Of a stretch of DNA of 64,000 bases, positions 59,616 to 64,000 are shown in pieces. Position 1 is the stretch's first letter. Each line of letters opens with the position of its first letter. A program made the translations under genes and the position numbers. Source of the stretch: Lewinellaceae bacterium (GTDB taxonomy: Bacteria > Bacteroidota > Bacteroidia > Chitinophagales > Saprospiraceae); contig JACJYD010000001.1 of NCBI GenBank assembly GCA_020636275.1, positions 1,674,001-1,738,000 of the forward strand, given 5' to 3'. The notes under the pieces were generated by a model, which was given only the letters and a program-made list of their open reading frames with translations, was not told the DNA's origin and did no database searches.

Positions 59616-60848
59616 ATGGAAAAGATCCCCTTCGCCCCGCCCCGTATCGACCAGGCGGTTATTGATGAAGTGACGGCCGCGCTTCGCTCGGGCTGGATCA
59701 CTACGGGGCCCCGCACCAAACAACTGGAGAAGGAGATCGCCACCCTGACCCATGTCCCTTCGGTCCTCTGCCTGGGCTCGGCTACGGCGGGTATGGAACT
59801 GGTCCTGCGCTGGCTGGGCATCGGTCCAGGGGATGAAGTGATCGTGCCGGCCTATACTTACTGCGCCACGGCCAACGTCGTGGTACACTGCGGCGCCAAA
59901 CCGGTGATGGTCGATGTTTTGCCCGGCGACGGCACCATCGACCCGGAAAAGGTGGCCGCGGCAATTACGCCCCGCACCAAAGCCATCATGCCGGTCGACC
60001 TGGGGGGGATGCCGGCCAATTTCCGGGAGCTGCAGGAAATTGTGGATGATCCGAAGGTTCGATCACAATTCCAACCCCATTCCCCGGAGCAGACCCAACT
60101 CGGTCGCATCGCACTCATCGTCGATGCGGCACATTCGATCGGCGCCACGTATCGCCGAAAACCGGCCGCCACCTGGGGGGATGCCTCTGTCTTTTCCTTT
60201 CATGCGGTCAAAAACCTGACCACTGCTGAAGGCGGCGCTGTTTGCCTCAACTTCCCGCCTCCTTTTGATAATGGGGAGATCTACAAAACGCTCAACCGCC
60301 AAAGCCTGCATGGACAATCGAAAGATGCCCTGGCCAAATTTGGAGCCAACTCCTGGGAATACGACGTGCTGGAGGCAGGCTACAAATGCAACATGCCGGA
60401 TGTACTCGCGGCGATCGGTCTGGTCGAGACCCGGCGCTATGAGGAGGAAACCTTGCCCAAACGACGCGCCCAATTTGCGCGCTATCATAAAATGCTGCAG
60501 GATTTCGATTGGGCGGAGTTGCCTTACTACGCCACGGCCGAAAAGCAATCTTCCTGCCACCTCTACCTGCTCCGCATCCGCGGCATCACACTTGAACAAC
60601 GCAATGCCATTATCGAGCAGGTGATGGAGGCCGGCGTATCGGTCAATGTGCACTACAAACCGCTCCCGATGCTGAGTGCCTATCGCGAGAGGGGGTATGC
60701 GATGAGGGATTATCCGGTTTCCCTGGATTTTTATCAACGCGAGATCAGCCTCCCCGTCTTTTACGATCTGACCCCCGCCCAACAAGAACAGGTGGTGCAG
60801 ATCCTTGCTACGGCTGTAAATGCAATCGCTGATAAAGTGAAAATTTAG
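59616..60848 (+). CDS. DegT/DnrJ/EryC1/StrS family sugar aminotransferase
   Basis: PLP-dependent aminotransferase of 410 residues acting on nucleotide-linked keto sugars in surface polysaccharide synthesis. N-terminal IPFAPPRIDQAVIDEV and SGWITTGPRTKQLE, cofactor-contact segment GSATAGMELVLRWLG, aspartate in IVDAAHSIGA, and the PLP lysine Lys199 in FSFHAVKNLTTAEGG. An insertion of about 25 residues (around 150-170) before the VDAAHS motif lengthens it slightly over the family norm. It precedes the initiating sugar transferase; the two likely serve the same glycan. Confidence 0.9.
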   Translation: MEKIPFAPPRIDQAVIDEVTAALRSGWITTGPRTKQLEKEIATLTHVPSVLCLGSATAGMELVLRWLGIGPGDEVIVPAYTYCATANVVVHCGAKPVMVDVLPGDGTIDPEKVAAAITPRTKAIMPVDLGGMPANFRELQEIVDDPKVRSQFQPHSPEQTQLGRIALIVDAAHSIGATYRRKPAATWGDASVFSFHAVKNLTTAEGGAVCLNFPPPFDNGEIYKTLNRQSLHGQSKDALAKFGANSWEYDVLEAGYKCNMPDVLAAIGLVETRRYEEETLPKRRAQFARYHKMLQDFDWAELPYYATAEKQSSCHLYLLRIRGITLEQRNAIIEQVMEAGVSVNVHYKPLPMLSAYRERGYAMRDYPVSLDFYQREISLPVFYDLTPAQQEQVVQILATAVNAIADKVKI

Positions 60849-60849
60849 A

Positions 60850-60947
60850 ACCGCGAAGGCGCAAAGGACGCTAAGACATCGAGAATTTACATACAGCTTT
60901 TCATGCAAAGGCTCGATGTCTTAGCGTCCTTTGCGCCTCCGCGGTTA
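60850..60947. repeat. 35-bp near-perfect inverted repeat between polysaccharide genes
   Basis: Left arm 60850-60884 (begins AACCGCGAAGGCGCAAAGGA) and right arm 60913-60947 are complementary except one position, around a 28-base loop. It lies between two codirectional genes. Confidence 0.9.
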
Positions 60948-60962
60948 TTATCATGAAAAAAC

Positions 60963-61565
60963 ATGTATCTCCTTCTGAAAAATATCCTGGACCGCTTTTG
61001 CTCGGGTGTCGCCCTTGTCTTTATTTCTCCGGTTTTATTGCTTATTGCCTTATGGATCAAAGCGGACAGTAAAGGGCCTGTCATTTACAGGCAGGAGCGG
61101 ATCGGCCGGGGTGGCCATCCTTTCTGGCTGTTCAAATTCCGGACCATGCGACCGGCTTCCGACCGGGAGGGACTGCTCACCGTGGGCGGTCGCGACCACC
61201 GCATCACCCGCGCCGGTTATTTTCTCCGAAAAACCAAACTCGATGAACTGCCCCAACTCTGGAATGTCCTCAAAGGCGACATGAGTATTGTCGGCCCTCG
61301 CCCGGAAGTAGCGAAATACGTACAACTTTACAATGAAGACCAACGAAAGGTCCTCCTCGTCAAGCCGGGCCTTACCGACCTGGCTTCCCTGCGGTATTTT
61401 GATGAATCGACCCTGCTGGCTCAAAGCGCCGATCCGGAGCAAACCTACATCCGGGAGATCATGCCGGCGAAGCTGGAGCTGAATCGGGAGTATATCGAGA
61501 AGCAAAGCTTTGGCATGGATCTGCGGATCATTTTTCGGACATTGAGGAGGATAGTTATGGGTTGA
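60963..61565 (+). CDS. Undecaprenyl-phosphate sugar phosphotransferase (short PglC/WbaP catalytic form)
   Basis: Initiating enzyme of glycan assembly that moves a phospho-sugar from a nucleotide sugar to undecaprenyl phosphate. The 200-residue monotopic form has one N-terminal re-entrant membrane helix (LVFISPVLLLIALWIK) and the family core: GPVIYRQERIGRGG, FRTMR, FLRKTKLDELPQLWNVLKG (the catalytic Asp-Glu pair), MSIVGPRPE and VKPGLTDLASLRY. It corresponds to the C-terminal domain of WbaP-type proteins. The stop is followed by an inverted array of GTGGAGAG/CACTCTTC units. Confidence 0.92.
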   Translation: MYLLLKNILDRFCSGVALVFISPVLLLIALWIKADSKGPVIYRQERIGRGGHPFWLFKFRTMRPASDREGLLTVGGRDHRITRAGYFLRKTKLDELPQLWNVLKGDMSIVGPRPEVAKYVQLYNEDQRKVLLVKPGLTDLASLRYFDESTLLAQSADPEQTYIREIMPAKLELNREYIEKQSFGMDLRIIFRTLRRIVMG

Positions 61566-61650
61566 GAGTGGAGAGTGGAGTGGGGCCGTGGTTGCAAAGC
61601 AACCGCGCCATATCTTCACTCTTCACTCTTCACTCTTCACTCTTCACTAT
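61562..61650. repeat. Imperfect inverted array of GAGAGTG / CACTCTT units at a convergent junction
   Basis: GAGAGTGGAGAGTGGAG on the left and at least five CACTCTT units on the right, between convergent genes. The layout matches 10591-10668 and 35971-36057, but the unit sequence differs. Confidence 0.75.
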
Positions 61651-62405
61651 AAAATATACGGAATCACCGCTCGCCGCTCCTCCGGATAATCCTCAAACTG
61701 CCTCTTATACCACCGGTGGTGGTTCAGGGCGCGGGGAATGAGGTTGGCGGCGGTCCAGACGGCGAAAGAGACGGCGGCAATATTCCAGGCCATGATGGCG
61801 AAGCCGGTCCACTCGATGATCTCGCCGAGGTGGTTGGGGCAGGAGACCCGGCGGAAAACGGGGTGGTACGGGATCTTGTAGCCCGTATCGCCCGGCTTCC
61901 GGAGGCGAAGAAGATGGGTATCGGCGCGGAAATTGAGAGCGGCGCCCAGCAGGAAGACCAGGCCGCCGACGATAAACCGGGGGTGGTCGATGAAGAGGGT
62001 AGGCGCCTGCATTTCGCCCAGGTAATAGCCGTTGAGGAAACCATTGGCCATGTTGAAAAAGACGGCTGAGGTCACGATAAGGAGAGGGATCTTTTTCCCC
62101 TTCGTATTGGTGCGCCACGGAAAGATCAGGCTGCGATGGACGTAGTGGAGGGTCCACAGCGCAAACAACACCCAGCTACCTGAGGTCTTCTCGGCACTAC
62201 CCTGTAAGAAAAAGAAAGTGAATACAATGGGGGAGATCACTTCCATGAGCATCCAGCCCAGGCGGTTGTCTACCTGCAGGCCCCAGTTGGCGCGGGTGTG
62301 CCTCCCGTAAGGCGCGGGGATCAATATCTGAAAGGGAACGAGGAGCAAGGCAAAAAGAATCCAGGCCCAGGCCAGCGAATTGAAATAAAATTCATTCATT
62401 TGCAA
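61647..62405 (-). CDS. Steroid 5-alpha-reductase-like membrane protein
   Basis: Membrane protein of 252 residues with about six helices, of the 3-oxo-5-alpha-steroid 4-dehydrogenase/DUF1295 group of NADPH-dependent lipid reductases. Family features: LHYVHRSLIFPWRT, FRADTHLLRLRKPGDTGYKIP, and the C-terminal SCPNHLGEIIEWTGFAIM and WYKRQFEDYPEERRAVIPYIL. Real substrates in bacteria are mostly unknown; sterol-like, isoprenoid or enoyl lipid reduction are possible. Ends beside the inverted array at 61562-61650. Confidence 0.85.
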   Translation of the reverse strand: MQMNEFYFNSLAWAWILFALLLVPFQILIPAPYGRHTRANWGLQVDNRLGWMLMEVISPIVFTFFFLQGSAEKTSGSWVLFALWTLHYVHRSLIFPWRTNTKGKKIPLLIVTSAVFFNMANGFLNGYYLGEMQAPTLFIDHPRFIVGGLVFLLGAALNFRADTHLLRLRKPGDTGYKIPYHPVFRRVSCPNHLGEIIEWTGFAIMAWNIAAVSFAVWTAANLIPRALNHHRWYKRQFEDYPEERRAVIPYIL

Positions 62406-62509
62406 AGAATTGATCGTGCGGAAGAGGGTGCATACCTGTCCTCTTCCTCCACAAAAGTTGGTTAAACCGGATGAACATTCTTTTGTTTCATCCTTGGAAT
62501 CGTTTCGTT

Positions 62510-63649
62510 ATGCAAAATATGGATATTCAACCCATTTTTAATACTACCAGGCATCCAATTCTGATCGCCGGACCTTGTAGTGCGGAAACCGAGGAGCAGG
62601 TACTTGCCACGGCAAGAGGCTTGGCCCTTCAACCCGTAGACCTTTTTCGCGCCGGGATCTGGAAGCCCCGCACGCGCCCCGACTCCTTCGAAGGGGTAGG
62701 GGAGGTCGGCCTGTCCTGGCTTCGCCGGGTGCGGGAAGAGACCGGTTTGAAAGTAACGACCGAGGTAGCCACGGCCGACCACGTGGAAAAAGCCCTGGCC
62801 CACGAGATCGATGTGCTGTGGATCGGCGCCCGGACCAGCGCCAACCCCTTTTCCGTGCAGGAGGTGGCCGATGCCCTGGTTGGAGTGGATATCCCGGTCA
62901 TGGTCAAGAACCCGATCAACCCCGATCTCAAGCTCTGGCTGGGGGCTGTAGAACGCCTTTATAAATCCGGTATTCGCCGCATCGCCATCATCCACCGCGG
63001 ATTTTCCTATTACGGCGAGACGCAGTACCGGAATACGCCGCGCTGGCAGATCCCCATTGAGATGAAGCGGCTGTTGCCCAGCGTACAACTCATTTGCGAC
63101 AATAGCCATATTTGCGGACGCCGGGACATCCTGGCCGAAACCGCCCAAAAGGCCATGGATCTCAATTTTGACGGCCTGATGACCGAGGTGCATCCGGTTC
63201 CCGATACAGCCTGGAGCGACGCCATGCAGCAGATCACGCCAGAGGCTTATCGCCACCTGATCGGAAACCTCGTCGTGCGCAAGGCTTCCTCCGACGATCC
63301 CGAGTTCCTGGCGATGATCGAACAGTTGCGCTATCAGATCGACGAGATCGACGAAGATATGATCCAGTTGCTCGCCAAGCGGATGAAGCTCGCCGAGGAG
63401 ATCGGCAACTTCAAGCGGGAAAAGCAGATCGCCATCCTTCAAACCCAACGGTGGAACGAGGTGCTGGAGAAAGGCCTCCGGCTCGGGAAGCAGTACGGCC
63501 TGAGCAAAGCGTTTATGACCGCCTTGCTTAAAACCATCCACCAGGAATCGATCAACCACCAGGCCTTCGTCATGAACGAACAGCTCGTCCGGGAAGCCGA
63601 AAATGGCCTTCGCCGGGGTGTAGTTTTCGAAGAAGAAGAGAGCGATTGA
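62510..63649 (+). CDS. Bifunctional DAHP synthase/chorismate mutase
   Basis: Fusion of 3-deoxy-7-phosphoheptulonate synthase (KDO8P-synthase-like type, about residues 5-265) and an AroQ-type chorismate mutase (about 275-379). It catalyses the first shikimate step and the branch to prephenate. Visible motifs: ILIAGPCSAETEEQ, FRAGIWKPRTRPDSFEG, DVLWIGARTSANPFSVQE, VKNPINPD and DNSHICGRRD. In the mutase part, RYQIDEIDEDMIQLLAKRM, then QTQRWNEVLEKG. The fusion allows feedback regulation through the mutase domain in related bacteria. The frame is open from 62471; ATG at 62510 (or 62519) suits the family. Confidence 0.93.
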   Translation: MQNMDIQPIFNTTRHPILIAGPCSAETEEQVLATARGLALQPVDLFRAGIWKPRTRPDSFEGVGEVGLSWLRRVREETGLKVTTEVATADHVEKALAHEIDVLWIGARTSANPFSVQEVADALVGVDIPVMVKNPINPDLKLWLGAVERLYKSGIRRIAIIHRGFSYYGETQYRNTPRWQIPIEMKRLLPSVQLICDNSHICGRRDILAETAQKAMDLNFDGLMTEVHPVPDTAWSDAMQQITPEAYRHLIGNLVVRKASSDDPEFLAMIEQLRYQIDEIDEDMIQLLAKRMKLAEEIGNFKREKQIAILQTQRWNEVLEKGLRLGKQYGLSKAFMTALLKTIHQESINHQAFVMNEQLVREAENGLRRGVVFEEEESD

Positions 63650-63918
63650 ACATATTTTGCCCGCTTTCCGAACAATTGTCTTCCACCAAACATAATTTCA
63701 TGGCAACCCTATGGATTTTTGAACTAATATTGCTCGTCAATAACAGAAAATTCAATACCTGGGGTCGTTTCTCAAAAAGTTCCTCCACTTGGCAAAAAAT
63801 TGGGGAAATGTAATTTCCCTGACAAAAAAGTTGGAGAGTTTAAACTTTTCCTTATATTGCGTGTGGGAAACTTTATTTGAGAACACGAACATTTTATCAA
63901 ACGCAAAACGGGTTAGCT

Positions 63919-64000
63919 ATGCTCATTCTGTACATTGCTGCGGGTGCATTCATTGTCGGCGGCTCATTGATCTTTGCCCTGGATTTCGCCGCACCACGTC
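63919..64000 (+). CDS. Start of an unidentified membrane or exported protein, cut by the window end
   Basis: ATG at 63919 opens a frame of 27 codons to the window edge (MLILYIAAGAFIVGGSLIFA), a hydrophobic segment that could be a signal anchor or first helix. The 269-base gap before it is AT-rich and has no other structure I recognise. Too short to name. Confidence 0.4.
   Translation, partial: MLILYIAAGAFIVGGSLIFALDFAAPR

Overview
The window is a 64 kb piece of a Bacteroidota chromosome, most likely from the Saprospiria (Lewinella/Haliscomenobacter-like marine or freshwater bacteria). The evidence is a type IX secretion/gliding block (porV, porU, a PorP/SprF protein, gldJ), a myxol/saproxanthin-type carotenoid block (crtD, cruF, crtZ), OstA-like, BatE-like and DUF4293 proteins, an HYR/dockerin-like secreted protein, and promoters of the Bacteroidota type (TTG or TTTG, about 17-21 bases, then TAnnTTTG). 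Genes are dense. Many convergent junctions carry long palindromes.

Layout: 1-3.3 kb holds core metabolism and division genes (carA 3' end, enolase, a DivIC/FtsB-like protein, sucD). 3.3-6.6 kb has a tail-anchored unknown and the carotenoid operon. 6.7-10 kb encodes a very large NtrY-like sensor kinase, followed by RNase P RNA. 10.7-18.7 kb is the type IX secretion and gliding block. 18.7-22.2 kb has a MurF-like protein without its ATP site, an arginase-fold protein without metal ligands, a viroplasmin-type RNase H and TatD. 22.4-25 kb has tRNA-Ser(GGA) and an ExbB/ExbD operon. 25-30.7 kb has DUF4293, OstA-like and BatE-like proteins, ribosomal L27 (with a long extra domain) and L21, and a PDZ aspartyl protease. 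31-37 kb has a haloperoxidase-like lipoprotein, recN, fabI, a TerC protein, mgsA and a small basic ORF. 37-40 kb has a glycosyltransferase pair, cytochrome c and DUF4440 lipoproteins set among REP-like palindromes.

40.5-52 kb is a secondary-lipid gene cluster: an acyl-CoA dehydrogenase, a 2991-residue megasynthase (KS-AT-KS-five tandem ACPs-KR-DH) and a Sfp-type phosphopantetheinyl transferase. All five ACP modules have threonine where the phosphopantetheine serine is expected. 52-58.7 kb looks like accessory sequence (secreted and lipoprotein genes, tandem DUF1254/DUF1214 paralogues). 59.6-63.6 kb has polysaccharide genes (DegT aminotransferase, initiating sugar transferase), a steroid-reductase-like membrane protein and a DAHP synthase/chorismate mutase.

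The most striking feature is at 58710-59458 on the minus strand. The initiator tRNA gene is split just 5' of its CAT anticodon by a 676-base group I intron (IC3-like core) that encodes a PD-(D/E)XK homing endonuclease. The endonuclease has the I-Ssp6803I catalytic residues at identical positions. This arrangement is known from cyanobacterial tRNA-fMet and is unexpected in a Bacteroidota genome.
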